Source of the DNA: an uncultured Rubrobacteraceae bacterium
GTDB taxonomy: Bacteria > Actinomycetota > Rubrobacteria > Rubrobacterales > Rubrobacteraceae
Direction of reading: 5' to 3'
DNA: 44,840 nt
Assembly: GCA_902806065.1 (NCBI GenBank)
Contig: CADCVE010000026.1
Span: 1-44,840, forward strand
This document shows positions 24,620 through 33,099 of the stretch, piece by piece. The position numbers and the translations under genes are program-made. The notes below the pieces were generated by a model that saw only the letters and a list, made by a program, of their open reading frames with translations, ran no database searches and was not told where the DNA came from. How positions within the stretch are numbered: position 1 is the stretch's first letter; every line of letters begins with the position of its first letter.

Positions 24620-25953
24620 TACGAGCCACCTCCAATGGTGTCGCCCGCCGGACACTGCTCAGCCGGGGTCAACTCCTGCTCCAGAGTGATGCAGTTGTAG
24701 ATCAGGTACCCGGGATCGTTGTCTACCCTACGCGCCGTCTCCCGCGTGTAACCCATAGTTATCATGGTCATCACCACAAAGAAGGCGCACCCCATCAAGG
24801 CGTACTGGCTCCATCGACTCGCGCGCCCCCAGTGGAAGCCGTTGGAAGCCGCCCTCAGGTACATCGCGATAACAAAGAAGCCTACCAGCATCAGCCCGAT
24901 CAGGCCGATGTACTTCCAGGGATACATATCCCCGAGCGGTATCTTGGTCTCCTCACCACCAGCGAACTCGACAACACCAGGAATTATTGCTGCGTCGGCC
25001 GGTATGATGTTGAGGAGCGTGAACAGGGCCGTAAAACCTAGAGCCCCAACAGCCATCTTACGTATCAGAGGCATCGGCTTTACCGCAAACTTCAACTTGT
25101 GCACGAAGTATGCCGTGGCGGCGATGCTTATGAAGGCTATCTCCGTAACGAGGAGGAGAAAGACCCAAGCCTTATCCCCAAGCATAATCGTATTGAACGC
25201 CTCGGGTGCGCTCTCACGGATGCCTTTGAGGTACCCGTAGCCGATAACCGGCTGAATGATCAGGAACCCGAACCCCCAGACGAGGCCCCAGTGGCCCATC
25301 CAGTCGTAGTACTCCCTGTCTTCCTCGCGCGTGCTCCTGAGGTATCGCCATGCGCCCCAACCGGCGATAAGGAACCCCGCGTACGAGAAGTTGCCCACGA
25401 AGCGGTGCATGTTCAGCGGCACCATCGTCTGGTTCAAGAAAGTGCGGGCCACGTCCGTCGCCGGAGCCTCGGCGGGAGTGAGCATATAAGAAGCGACCGC
25501 ATCTATCATCGTCATCGCCATAAGGCCGAAGAAACCCGCGATCATCCCGAAAGTGACGTGCAGTATCTTCCGGTATGCCAGCTTATCCCAGACGTTGTAC
25601 CAGGCGTACACGATAATGATCTGACCCAAGAACATAAACGCTTCGATCAGGAACACCCAGAAGAAGATATTCTGCAGATACGAGAAGAACACGGGGAACA
25701 GCGTAATCAGGGCGAGCACAAAAGTTATCGCCAGCGCCGCCCCGGAGGCAAAGAGCAGTACCACGAACCGGGCCAGGTTCCTCGCAAACCGCTCATACTT
25801 CGGCTGCTTCGTCACCACGCCCAGATACTCGCTCGTCGCGGCAATAAGAACCGCCCCGATGATAAACGCGGCAAATAGTATGTGCGACTGAACGAGAGCG
25901 GCGATAACGACGTTCTTGCCGATTATCGGTACTTCGAGGTTACCTATTGGCAT
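24619..25953 (-). CDS. CydA-like membrane protein (cytochrome bd superfamily subunit I homologue)
   Basis: A 444-residue polytopic protein of the cytochrome bd subunit I superfamily. His24 in VQSHILFAAF matches the N-terminal heme-ligand His of CydA (E. coli His19), Glu104 in FLIEAFMFLG matches Glu99, and His183 in MHRFVGNFSYAGFLIAGWG matches the heme b558 ligand His186. The second Glu of the CydA pair, the GRQPW motif and the clear Met393 ligand are absent; the last helix ends MGYTRETARRVD. The C-terminus has two Cys (YNC, AEQCPAGD) but no CXXCH. No CydB gene is near. So it is probably a heme-b membrane protein that is not a normal quinol oxidase. It is next to subunit IV, about 10 bases apart. 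Confidence 0.8.
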   Translation of the reverse strand: MPIGNLEVPIIGKNVVIAALVQSHILFAAFIIGAVLIAATSEYLGVVTKQPKYERFARNLARFVVLLFASGAALAITFVLALITLFPVFFSYLQNIFFWVFLIEAFMFLGQIIIVYAWYNVWDKLAYRKILHVTFGMIAGFFGLMAMTMIDAVASYMLTPAEAPATDVARTFLNQTMVPLNMHRFVGNFSYAGFLIAGWGAWRYLRSTREEDREYYDWMGHWGLVWGFGFLIIQPVIGYGYLKGIRESAPEAFNTIMLGDKAWVFLLLVTEIAFISIAATAYFVHKLKFAVKPMPLIRKMAVGALGFTALFTLLNIIPADAAIIPGVVEFAGGEETKIPLGDMYPWKYIGLIGLMLVGFFVIAMYLRAASNGFHWGRASRWSQYALMGCAFFVVMTMITMGYTRETARRVDNDPGYLIYNCITLEQELTPAEQCPAGDTIGGGS

Positions 25954-25963
25954 CCGCTACCCC

Positions 25964-26446
25964 CTACTGCCCCGGAAAGTTGATGATCCTGGCGACTGCC
26001 ATGAGCATGTTCAGCACGACCACGACGACGACCAGCAAACCTATAACGGTTGCAAAGGGCCTTCTCAAGGGGCTGTATTGCGGACCCGTGTCGAGCCACG
26101 GCACCGCGAAGAGCAACCCGACGAAGATCGTCGGTACGACCACGGCTCCGAAACCAATCAGAGCATACCCGGGGAAGAACATGAGCATCTGCTCGTAGAA
26201 GAAGAAGAACCACTCCGGCCTGGGTATGTACGTGATGGTTGCCGGGTCTGCGGGCTCCGTCAGAGGTGCTGGCGAGAGGTACGACAGTACGCAGCAAGCT
26301 ATCAGAATAAGGGTCGAAACGAACAGGTCGTATAGCACCTGTTTGGGGAAGAACCCTATAGTTTCGTCCGGGCGGTCAAAGACGTTCTCTTCGGTGATTA
26401 CCTCTTCTTCAACTGGCTTGGCCTTGCCTGTTGCTGGCGCGTACAT
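25964..26446 (-). CDS. Cytochrome b6f/bc complex subunit IV-like protein
   Basis: The C-terminal half of a split cytochrome b (PetD/QcrC N-part type), 160 residues with three helices. The quinol-site motif is present as RPEWFFFFYEQML, where PEWF stands for the usual PEWY; the preceding loop PAPLTEPADPATITYIPRPE is typical. FFPKQVLYDLFVSTLILIAC is the first helix. In Bacillus this subunit carries a fused cytochrome c domain; here the protein ends right after the third helix with no CXXCH. It lies between cytochrome b6 and the CydA-like gene. Confidence 0.88.
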   Translation of the reverse strand: MYAPATGKAKPVEEEVITEENVFDRPDETIGFFPKQVLYDLFVSTLILIACCVLSYLSPAPLTEPADPATITYIPRPEWFFFFYEQMLMFFPGYALIGFGAVVVPTIFVGLLFAVPWLDTGPQYSPLRRPFATVIGLLVVVVVVLNMLMAVARIINFPGQ

Positions 26447-26518
26447 CTCTACACCTCTCTTCTAAAGCTTTGTGTCCGCATGATACCAGCGGATCTCTCT
26501 CGCCGGTGGTAAACGCTC

Positions 26519-27343
26519 TTACTCCCGCCTATCACGCTCTTCTCGATTCCGCCGTCCGAGGTTGGTCTCGCCGATTTCCTCATGCCCATTCTCCTCGTAG
26601 CTCTCATACAGCTCCAGGCGCTGCCGCTCGTGCAACTTCGCCAGCCGGTCGGAGTACTCGAACTCGCTTCCAAAGACCCCGTGCTTCCTGAGGAGGTACA
26701 GGTGTATCCCGATAAACGGCGCGAGGGCGGCCGGCAACAGCCACACGTGTATCGCGAAGAAGCGTGAAAGGGTGGCGGGTCCGGTCACGTCACCACCGAG
26801 AAGGAAGTGGATAGTCGCCCCCCCGACGAACGGGGAGTACGAGCCGATCTTCATGCCCACTACGGAGGCCCAGAAGCCATCCTGGTCCCAGCGGAGCAGG
26901 TACCCCGTGAACGCCAGTACGATGACGAGCAACAGGAGCACGACGCCGACCACCCAGTTAAGCTCTCGCGGTGCTTTGTAACCCCCAGAGAAGAACACCT
27001 GCGCCATGTGCAGACCAATGAACACCAGCAGGAAGTTCGCCGACCAGTAGTGGATGCCCCGTATCAGGGTCCCGAAGTACGCCTCTTCCATTATGTAGTA
27101 GATCGAGTCCCACGCGTGGTCAGTCGTGGGCACGTAATAGAAGAGCAAGAGGATGCCGGTCAGGAACTGCAGGGAGATGCAGAACAGCGTCGCGCTCCCC
27201 AGCGTGTATAGCCAGGCCCCTCTCTTCGGGACCGGCTCGTACAAGAAGTGCTCCATCATCGTTACTATGCCGGTGCGGTGCTCCATCCAGTCCGTAAGGA
27301 ACCTACTGGTATCTATTGCCTGAGACCTGATCCTGCCTATCAT
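26519..27343 (-). CDS. Cytochrome b6-type subunit
   Basis: The heme-carrying N-terminal half of split cytochrome b, 274 residues, four helices. Heme ligands are His98/His112 (HX13H, IHYWSANFLLVFIGLH) and His199/His214 (HX14H, IHVWLLPAALAPFIGIH), the b6 spacing. Cys55 in LFCISLQFLTG aligns with the cytochrome b6 cysteine that binds heme ci covalently (TCFLVQ..TG in plastid b6), so an extra heme is likely. After the last helix there is a charged 50-residue cytosolic tail (KLHERQRLELYESYEENGHE and an Arg/Glu-rich end), not usual for b6. It oxidises (mena)quinol together with the Rieske protein and subunit IV. Confidence 0.93.
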   Translation of the reverse strand: MIGRIRSQAIDTSRFLTDWMEHRTGIVTMMEHFLYEPVPKRGAWLYTLGSATLFCISLQFLTGILLLFYYVPTTDHAWDSIYYIMEEAYFGTLIRGIHYWSANFLLVFIGLHMAQVFFSGGYKAPRELNWVVGVVLLLLVIVLAFTGYLLRWDQDGFWASVVGMKIGSYSPFVGGATIHFLLGGDVTGPATLSRFFAIHVWLLPAALAPFIGIHLYLLRKHGVFGSEFEYSDRLAKLHERQRLELYESYEENGHEEIGETNLGRRNREERDRRE

Positions 27344-27358
27344 CCTGGATCTCCTTGA

Positions 27359-28057
27359 CTAGATTACGTAGGGCTCTTGAGGCCCATTTTCGCCACCGAC
27401 GTCGAACTCGTGCCTGACGTACAGTTTCCCGTCCTCGCGTACCTCATGAGTGTACCTGTAGAGGTCCCGCGGAGGCGGTCCCGCCACGTACTCACCGTTG
27501 ATGTTGTAGATCCCACCGTGACACGGGCACAGGAGCTCTCCTTCTCCTTCCCTGAGGATCCAACGAACCGGACACCCCAGGTGAGCGCAGGAACTGGAGA
27601 GGACGTTGAGATTCTCCTGAGCCTCCTGAACTTGTTCTTCGGTTAGAGTTCCCCCGTCATAGTTGTCCAGAAAGGAGGGACGATAGCTCTGCCCATACGT
27701 GCCGTCACCGAGGATCTCCGTCCTCCATGAGACCCAAAGGGCACTCTCGACCACGAACTCCTCTTTGGAGATGCCACTCTCCTCCTGAACCTTCGGCTCG
27801 GCGTAGATCTGCTCGACCGGAAAGTCCACCTTGAAGAACTTCGGCTCTTCCTCCGTGATCTCGGCTATCGGTCCGACCTCAAACCAGTCGTCGGGACCTT
27901 CGGGGACATCCGACTTTCCCAAGATATCCACGTCGATGATCGGAGCCAACACGAACGCCGCCGGTGGGATAGTCAGTATCGCCCCGACGATTGTCCCGAG
28001 TATCCCGAAACCCAGGAAATCGCCCCGGGTCATGGGATCTTTTTGTAGTTCTGCCAC
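27359..28057 (-). CDS. Rieske iron-sulfur protein
   Basis: The high-potential [2Fe-2S] subunit of the quinol-oxidising complex, 232 residues. Residues 15-40 form the membrane anchor, preceded by TRGDFLG, a single-Arg variant of the Tat-like motif. Cluster ligands are C157-A-H159 (CAHLGC, with the disulfide Cys162) and C177-P-C179-H180 (CPCHGG). Between anchor and cluster there is an extended acidic part (about 45-150), longer than in Bacillus QcrA. The gene is between the first CydA-like gene and cytochrome b6, all on the minus strand and closely spaced. Confidence 0.95.
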   Translation of the reverse strand: MAELQKDPMTRGDFLGFGILGTIVGAILTIPPAAFVLAPIIDVDILGKSDVPEGPDDWFEVGPIAEITEEEPKFFKVDFPVEQIYAEPKVQEESGISKEEFVVESALWVSWRTEILGDGTYGQSYRPSFLDNYDGGTLTEEQVQEAQENLNVLSSSCAHLGCPVRWILREGEGELLCPCHGGIYNINGEYVAGPPPRDLYRYTHEVREDGKLYVRHEFDVGGENGPQEPYVI

Positions 28058-28087
28058 CCTTCGCTCCTTCTAGGAATCCCTTGAAAG

Positions 28088-29407
28088 CTAGTTTCTGAAA
28101 CCACTCGGCGGCGGTTCGGCCTCCACCGAAAATTCGGGCTGATTATATATTGCGTCTGGCACTCTCGAATTCGATTTCATAAAGCCCATGTTAAGAGCCG
28201 TCGCCGCCGCCAGAACACCCAGTGCCAGCAACACGACCCTATAACTCGCCCCCGGAGAACCGTACCTGAAGCGCATCCGGCCCCGCACGTAAGTCAAGAA
28301 CGCCCCCCCCGTCGCGAGGATCATCACCAGGATCATCACGTAACGCATGTGGAAGAACGGGAAGTTCGCAATTGCCGCGGGAGCGATAGAGTACAGCCCC
28401 GCTAACGCCGCTATGAACCCGAAGAGCTGTATGGGACGCCGGCTCGCCCGATCCGGGTGCCTCCCCGCCCCTATGTACATCGCGACGTTCGACAGCACGA
28501 AGAGCAACACGACCATTATCAGGTTGATATACAACAGGTTAGAGGTAGTGGTGCTGCCACCCTCGCCGACGAGCCTGCCGTAACCACCACCGGACTGCAG
28601 AGCGTAGGCGATAAAGAATCCCGAGATCGGCTGAATGAGCAAGAAGCCGGTCCCCCATGTCAGTCCCACCGAGGTAGACCAGTCGTAGAAGGCCTTGTCC
28701 GACTCGGTCTTGGACCGTATATACATAAAAGCGGCCCAGGCGGCGAGGGCGAAGGCCGGCCAGGAGAGGTTGGCGAAGGTGCGGTGCAGGATCATCTCCA
28801 CAAACATCGGGTTGAAGATCCCTGAGAGAGCCGCCCCGAAGGAAGAGATGTTCCCCGCGGAGATCGGCTCGGCGTTCGGCCCGCCACCCGTGGTCATGTA
28901 GGTGTCTATACCAGTCATGATGACCATCCACACCCATATAAACGCCCCCATTGTGAATCCCAAGAACGCATGCCGTCTCTTCTTGAGGACACTGAAGCGG
29001 TCCCACTTATAGTAATAGGAGTACATCCCCCACAGCGCGAGGAACATCGAGGCCATCGCTATAACGATCAGGTAGAAGAAGTGAGTAAACAGCGTCCCCG
29101 TCACCCTTGGATAGAAGCCGACGAGCAAGACTAGGAACAGCACCGCGAACGTGGCCCCCGTCGAGAAGGTAAGAACGTTGAAGCGCACCATCGAGTGCGC
29201 CAGCCGGTCCATGCGCGGGCTACCGGTGCGCGCCCCCCACGCCTGAAGGACCGGCGCGGCGATCGCGAACCCCACAAACAACTCCGCGAAGAACATATGC
29301 ACAATCATGGTAAAACCCGTAAAGCCCCTGGTGCCCCCGGGGAACGCAAAGTTCGAGAGGTCTATCTGAGCCAGGAGTAGATTTGTGGAAGCGATAACCG
29401 AACTCAT
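28088..29407 (-). CDS. Second CydA-like membrane protein
   Basis: A 439-residue polytopic protein of the same superfamily as the product at 24619-25953 but strongly diverged. His37 in TMIVHMFFAELFVGFAIA and His208 in MILHRTFANLSWPAFALAAW match the CydA ligands His19 and His186, and HMRYVMILVMI could supply the Met ligand. The two CydA glutamates (Glu99/Glu107) are missing: the matching helix reads YLIVIAMASMFLALWG. GRQPW is missing too; the last helix ends NMGFMKSNSRVPDA. Without the glutamates proton delivery to an oxygen site of the known type is unlikely, so an electron-transfer or structural role is more plausible. It stands about 30 bases upstream of the Rieske gene. Confidence 0.75.
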   Translation of the reverse strand: MSSVIASTNLLLAQIDLSNFAFPGGTRGFTGFTMIVHMFFAELFVGFAIAAPVLQAWGARTGSPRMDRLAHSMVRFNVLTFSTGATFAVLFLVLLVGFYPRVTGTLFTHFFYLIVIAMASMFLALWGMYSYYYKWDRFSVLKKRRHAFLGFTMGAFIWVWMVIMTGIDTYMTTGGGPNAEPISAGNISSFGAALSGIFNPMFVEMILHRTFANLSWPAFALAAWAAFMYIRSKTESDKAFYDWSTSVGLTWGTGFLLIQPISGFFIAYALQSGGGYGRLVGEGGSTTTSNLLYINLIMVVLLFVLSNVAMYIGAGRHPDRASRRPIQLFGFIAALAGLYSIAPAAIANFPFFHMRYVMILVMILATGGAFLTYVRGRMRFRYGSPGASYRVVLLALGVLAAATALNMGFMKSNSRVPDAIYNQPEFSVEAEPPPSGFRN

Positions 29408-29425
29408 ACCTTGAACAAACTCCTT

Positions 29426-30097
29426 CTAGGCTCTCGGGGCGTCCATGACGGACCCCTCCTGCTCGGCCGGTCCCGCCCGGTGCAAGACGGCCTCTCCCAC
29501 GGCCCTGGGCTGCAACCTCTGATCTATCACGTAGTACGTGGAGTCGGTGACCCCGTTGGCCTGCAGGATCTCCCGTATCGGCCTTATGAGTCGCCGCTCT
29601 TTGGTCATCGCGAAGATAAGGACCTTACCCAACTCGAACTGGTCGTTCCAGGCACCGGCCTCCTCTCTGGGCGCGCTCATGTCCGTGAGTATAGGCGAGG
29701 CTCCGACTCTCGTGAAAGACCCCGCCAGAAGGATAGCTGTTAGCGAGATAAAGACCATAAACGTCGGTACCCCTATAGACGGCACGATGATCGCGAAGAA
29801 CAGCCCCAGGAGCAGGAAAGCCACCGCGAACCCTATCGGCACCTCCAGACCCCGCCTGTCATCCGGGACCACGATATATAGCGTCCCCTCGGGGAATGGT
29901 TCGGGCGCATCCGGGTCCTGGCGCTTTAGGATAACGGTGAGGTCGTCCTTCCCTACACCGAGTTCCCTGATCTCCTTGACCGCCCGGTTGAGCGCGGAGC
30001 CATCTTCCATGATCCCTATTAAGGTGTACTCGGCCTCGCGCTCTCCGGGATCAGTACCACTGGAGGCCACATTCGATCTCTCCCGCCCTTTCTCCAA
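29426..30097 (-). CDS. Unknown two-helix membrane protein, first gene of the respiratory operon
   Basis: A 223-residue protein of unknown function. The N-terminal part (EAEYTLIGIMEDGSALNRAV, then KEIRELGVGKDDLTVI) resembles the alpha-beta domain of YflT/general-stress-17M type proteins, where a gene-regulatory or membrane-sensing role has been suggested. Two hydrophobic segments follow (VPIGFAVAFLLLGLFFAIIV and VFISLTAILLAG), then a second alpha-beta domain (GKVLIFAMTKERRLIRPIRE, DSTYYVIDQ). It is about 20 bases upstream of the second CydA-like gene and is divergent from the next gene, so the operon promoter lies in 30098-30313. Confidence 0.6.
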   Translation of the reverse strand: MEKGRERSNVASSGTDPGEREAEYTLIGIMEDGSALNRAVKEIRELGVGKDDLTVILKRQDPDAPEPFPEGTLYIVVPDDRRGLEVPIGFAVAFLLLGLFFAIIVPSIGVPTFMVFISLTAILLAGSFTRVGASPILTDMSAPREEAGAWNDQFELGKVLIFAMTKERRLIRPIREILQANGVTDSTYYVIDQRLQPRAVGEAVLHRAGPAEQEGSVMDAPRA

Positions 30098-30313
30098 GCT
30101 ACTACCTCCACCTATCTCTACGGAAGGTCTCTGGCCGTCCGGCTACCTAACGAACCCCTTTTTGTCGCGCACCAGCATACCCTTTCACGCTCCGGGACAC
30201 CAGCCCGATAAGCGCCCTACCGGTATTGCTTTCACATTATCTGGCGTATGCCGAATGTACTGCTGTGAAAGCGTACCTATACCGCCCCCCAGCTTCGGTT
30301 AAACTACTAACTG

Positions 30314-31000
30314 ATGGACACACGCAATCAACAAAAGCTTCCGGGTTACGGTCCCTACGACCCCCGGCCGGACGACCAGTACCGAGAGCCGGGGCTTGGC
30401 GCCTGGATCCAGCGTAACACCTGGCTCCTTACCCGCCTCTTCATGGTAATGGTATTGACCTTCGGGGCCTCGACCACCGCGGCGAACTTCTCTTATGGGT
30501 TGGAAGGCGAGCCAACGCAGCTGAGCATCGAAGACTTGAACCGCGGAGAGTTGCCAGCCGGGACGGCGCTCGGAGACTATGTCGAGGTCACCGGAACACC
30601 GGACTTCGGTCCGGCCCCGGAGCAGGTTGGGGGGCCGGGCTCCGGGATAGCCGTCTCCTCGCGCTACAGCGCCGCATACTTCTACTTCAGTCTTCAGGAG
30701 ACCGGTGACAACCTGATCATACAGACCGCCCAGACGCCACCCGATATTACGGAGACCGGGGAGCAAGTGTGGGGCGGCAAGCTCGCCACGGTCGGCACCG
30801 TGATCTTTCACGATACTACCCAGAGAGGACTCGAAGCTGTAGGTCTGCCCCAAGACGAATCCATCGCGGTCATAGAGACCGGTGACACCCCCGAGTACTA
30901 CCGCCAGATCTTCCCGGCCTACTCGGCTATTATCGGCCTGTGGTTCCTCTCGATCGCCTGGCTTGTCTGGAAGAGGAACAAGCCTTTCCTCGGCTTGTAG
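30314..31000 (+). CDS. Unknown two-helix membrane protein with external domain
   Basis: Function not recognised. The 228-residue protein has a polar, Pro/Asp/Arg-rich start, a helix (LTRLFMVMVLTFGASTTAAN), a large external domain of mostly beta character (EPTQLSIEDLNRGELPAGTA, GDYVEVTGTPDFG, SRYSAAYFYFSLQETGDNLI) and a second helix near the end (AYSAIIGLWFLSIAWLVW) followed by KRNKPFLGL. The GDYVEVTGTPD piece looks like an OB-type strand pattern seen in membrane proteins that border a pore or a heme protein. It is divergent from the respiratory operon, with about 215 bases between them, and could be co-regulated. Confidence 0.6.
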   Translation: MDTRNQQKLPGYGPYDPRPDDQYREPGLGAWIQRNTWLLTRLFMVMVLTFGASTTAANFSYGLEGEPTQLSIEDLNRGELPAGTALGDYVEVTGTPDFGPAPEQVGGPGSGIAVSSRYSAAYFYFSLQETGDNLIIQTAQTPPDITETGEQVWGGKLATVGTVIFHDTTQRGLEAVGLPQDESIAVIETGDTPEYYRQIFPAYSAIIGLWFLSIAWLVWKRNKPFLGL

Positions 31001-31007
31001 CTCTGTA

Positions 31008-31185
31008 GCTAACACCATCAGCGATCAGCAGCCGGTTTTCTCCCCTATGGTTTCTCAGTGAGAACCGGCGGAGATATCAGGCACAAAGCATCACTCCAGC
31101 GCCGCGATTCAACAAGGCGGATCAGATTCGCATTCATCCTCTTTACTGATGCCTGATTGCTGAGAGCTAACGGCTCTAACACTAG
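31008..31185. repeat. Inverted heptad repeats and hairpins
   Basis: The gap before the purine permease is full of symmetry. GCCGGTTTTCTC (31031-31042) pairs with GAGAACCGGC (31060-31069). Imperfect seven-base units of the type GCTGATN occur on the right (31145-31180: CCTGATT GCTGAGA GCTAACG) and, inverted, on the left (31014-31034). ATCAGGC near 31077 pairs with GCCTGAT near 31149. The layout looks like a small palindromic intergenic element. Confidence 0.45.
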
Positions 31186-31251
31186 ACACTCTCTCTCGGG
31201 CTGGCTATATTGCTGCTGCATAGCGGGCGTCTTGGCAGAGGGGAGCAGGTC

Positions 31252-32601
31252 TTGGGTGGTTTCTTCAGGTTCTCCGAGCGGGGGACGAACCTCCGGACAG
31301 AGGTAATAGCGGGGCTGACGACCTTTATGACGATGGCTTACATCATCTTCGTCAACCCTTCCATCCTCGGCACGGAGGGGACCGGCCTATCCATACAAGG
31401 CGTCTTCTTTGCGACTTGCGTTGCGGCGGCGGCGGCGAGTATCGCCATGGGCGCCATCGCCAACTACCCGGTCGCTCTCGCCTCCGGGCTCGGACTAAAC
31501 GCGGTCGTGGCTTTTACCCTGATCCTGGGCCTGCAACTCCCCTGGCAGACGGCGATGGCGGCTGTAATTGTGGAAGGCCTCCTCATCACCCTACTGGTCG
31601 TGACCAACCTGCGCGAAGCCGTCCTGACCGCCATCCCGCTATCCTTGAAGTTTGCCATAGCCGTCGGTATCGGGCTGTTTATCGCGTTTGTGGGCCTCAA
31701 GAACGCCGGTATAGTAGTCGCCAACCCGGTAACCTACCTCGCGCTCGGGAATTTCACCCAGAGTCCGGTATTGCTAGCGACCTTCGGGCTCGTGCTTACG
31801 CTCGTTCTCGTCGCCCGCGGTCTGCGTGGCAGCATTGTCATTGGCATCCTTCTTACCGGTGTGGTCGGTATGATCTTTGGCATAGTGCCCTTGCCCAACG
31901 GGATCGTCAGCCTCGCCTTCGACACCTCAACGATAGGCGGCGGGGTGCTGGCGTTGCCGGACGTGTTGCAACTCTCGCTGGCACCGGTGATCTTCGCGCT
32001 CTTCATGACAGATTTCTTCGATACTATGGGCACTATTATCGCGGTTGGCCAGGAGGGGAAGCTCCTCGACGAGGAAGGCAAGCCGCCACAAGCAAAGAGG
32101 ATCCTGCTCGTCGACTCTCTGGCGGCGGTTGGTGGCGGAGCCACCGGCGCGAGCTCCGTGACCAGCTATATCGAGAGCGGTTCCGGTGTAGCCGAGGGAG
32201 GACGAACGGGGATGACCAGCGTGGTGGTCGGGCTCTTGTTCCTGCTCGCGCTGCCATTCTCGCCCCTGATCTCGGTGATAGGGGGTGCGGTCCCGATCCC
32301 CGGCCCTCAAGGAGCGCCGGACATTATGGTCTCACCCGTTACGGCTCCGGCACTCGTAGTAGTCGGCTTCCTGATGATGACGGCGGTGCGCTTTATACCC
32401 TGGGAGGAGGCGGACGAGGCGATACCCGCCTTCCTCACCATCCTGACCCTGCCCCTTACCTTCAACATCTCCTACGGTATCGGCTTCGGGTTTATCTCCT
32501 ACGTGCTCATAAAGCTCGCCCGCGGCAAGCCCGGCGAGGTCCATCCCCTGCTGTACGGTACGGCAGTCCTCTTCACCATCGCCTTTATAGTGCCCGCGTA
32601 G
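31252..32601 (+). CDS. NCS2-family purine permease (AzgA/PbuG type)
   Basis: Proton-coupled importer for adenine, guanine or hypoxanthine, 449 residues and about 12 helices. The N-terminus FFRFSERGTNLRTEVIAGLT followed by TFMTMAYIIFVNPSIL is the AzgA-clade signature. Later blocks are FALFMTDFFDTMGTIIAVGQ (the substrate-site helix with Asp/Thr) and GGGATGASSVTSYIESGSGV with AEGGRTGMTS. The TTG start at 31252 follows GGGGAGCAGG and places the protein start where the family usually begins; the frame is open further upstream. No purine riboswitch is visible in the leader. Confidence 0.92.
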   Translation: MGGFFRFSERGTNLRTEVIAGLTTFMTMAYIIFVNPSILGTEGTGLSIQGVFFATCVAAAAASIAMGAIANYPVALASGLGLNAVVAFTLILGLQLPWQTAMAAVIVEGLLITLLVVTNLREAVLTAIPLSLKFAIAVGIGLFIAFVGLKNAGIVVANPVTYLALGNFTQSPVLLATFGLVLTLVLVARGLRGSIVIGILLTGVVGMIFGIVPLPNGIVSLAFDTSTIGGGVLALPDVLQLSLAPVIFALFMTDFFDTMGTIIAVGQEGKLLDEEGKPPQAKRILLVDSLAAVGGGATGASSVTSYIESGSGVAEGGRTGMTSVVVGLLFLLALPFSPLISVIGGAVPIPGPQGAPDIMVSPVTAPALVVVGFLMMTAVRFIPWEEADEAIPAFLTILTLPLTFNISYGIGFGFISYVLIKLARGKPGEVHPLLYGTAVLFTIAFIVPA

Positions 32602-32772
32602 GACCTCCCGCCCCTGGCCCTCCAGACACCGCGGTCCCAGCTGCGTTCGTTCAACGAGCGTTTATAGCGCGTAGGGGCGGGGTAGAAGCTCGCGAAGCGC
32701 GGAGTGTGGCATTGAGATATATTGTTCGCTTCGCCGTGGAAACGTAAGGTGGCGAGGGGAGGTGAGAGAATC

Positions 32773-33033
32773 ATGGGAATTCTAACCTGGATCCTGGTGG
32801 GTCTTGTCGCCGGGTTACTGGGCAAGATAGCCATGCCCGGGCCAGACCCCGGTGGGGTAATCCTGACCGTCATTATTGGAATAGCGGGAGCCATTGTTGG
32901 TGGCCTTGTGGTCAACCAGCTTTTGGGCGGACCCGGTGTGACGGGCTTCAACTTGCCGTCCATCCTGGTAGCGACCCTGGGCTCCATTATTCTTCTGGCC
33001 CTATACAGGTTCGTTACCCGCCGGGTAGCTTAG
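32773..33033 (+). CDS. GlsB/YeaQ/YmgE-family stress membrane protein
   Basis: An 86-residue protein with three hydrophobic helices (former transglycosylase-associated protein family). ILTWILVGLVAGLLGKIAMP is the typical start, with PGPDPGGVILTVIIGIAGAI following and GFNLPSILVATLGSIILLAL at the end. The start ATG 32773 is well placed behind GGGGAGGTGAG. Members are induced by envelope and pH stress, and its position just before the Asp23 operon fits this. Confidence 0.88.
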   Translation: MGILTWILVGLVAGLLGKIAMPGPDPGGVILTVIIGIAGAIVGGLVVNQLLGGPGVTGFNLPSILVATLGSIILLALYRFVTRRVA

Positions 33034-33099
33034 AGTCCCGGGTAAGCACCACCAGGCGTCGGTAGAGCGAGTTAGAGTAGTCTCTTTAGAGAAGGGAGC

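Noticed and set aside
24619-29407. Normal cytochrome bd oxidase (cydAB)
   Set aside because: Neither CydA-like protein has GRQPW or the full Glu pair, and the second is not CydB-like but a CydA homologue by its His positions.
31001-31251. Purine riboswitch before the NCS2 permease
   Set aside because: The conserved loop sequences of the purine aptamer are not present; the symmetry is explained by heptad repeats.
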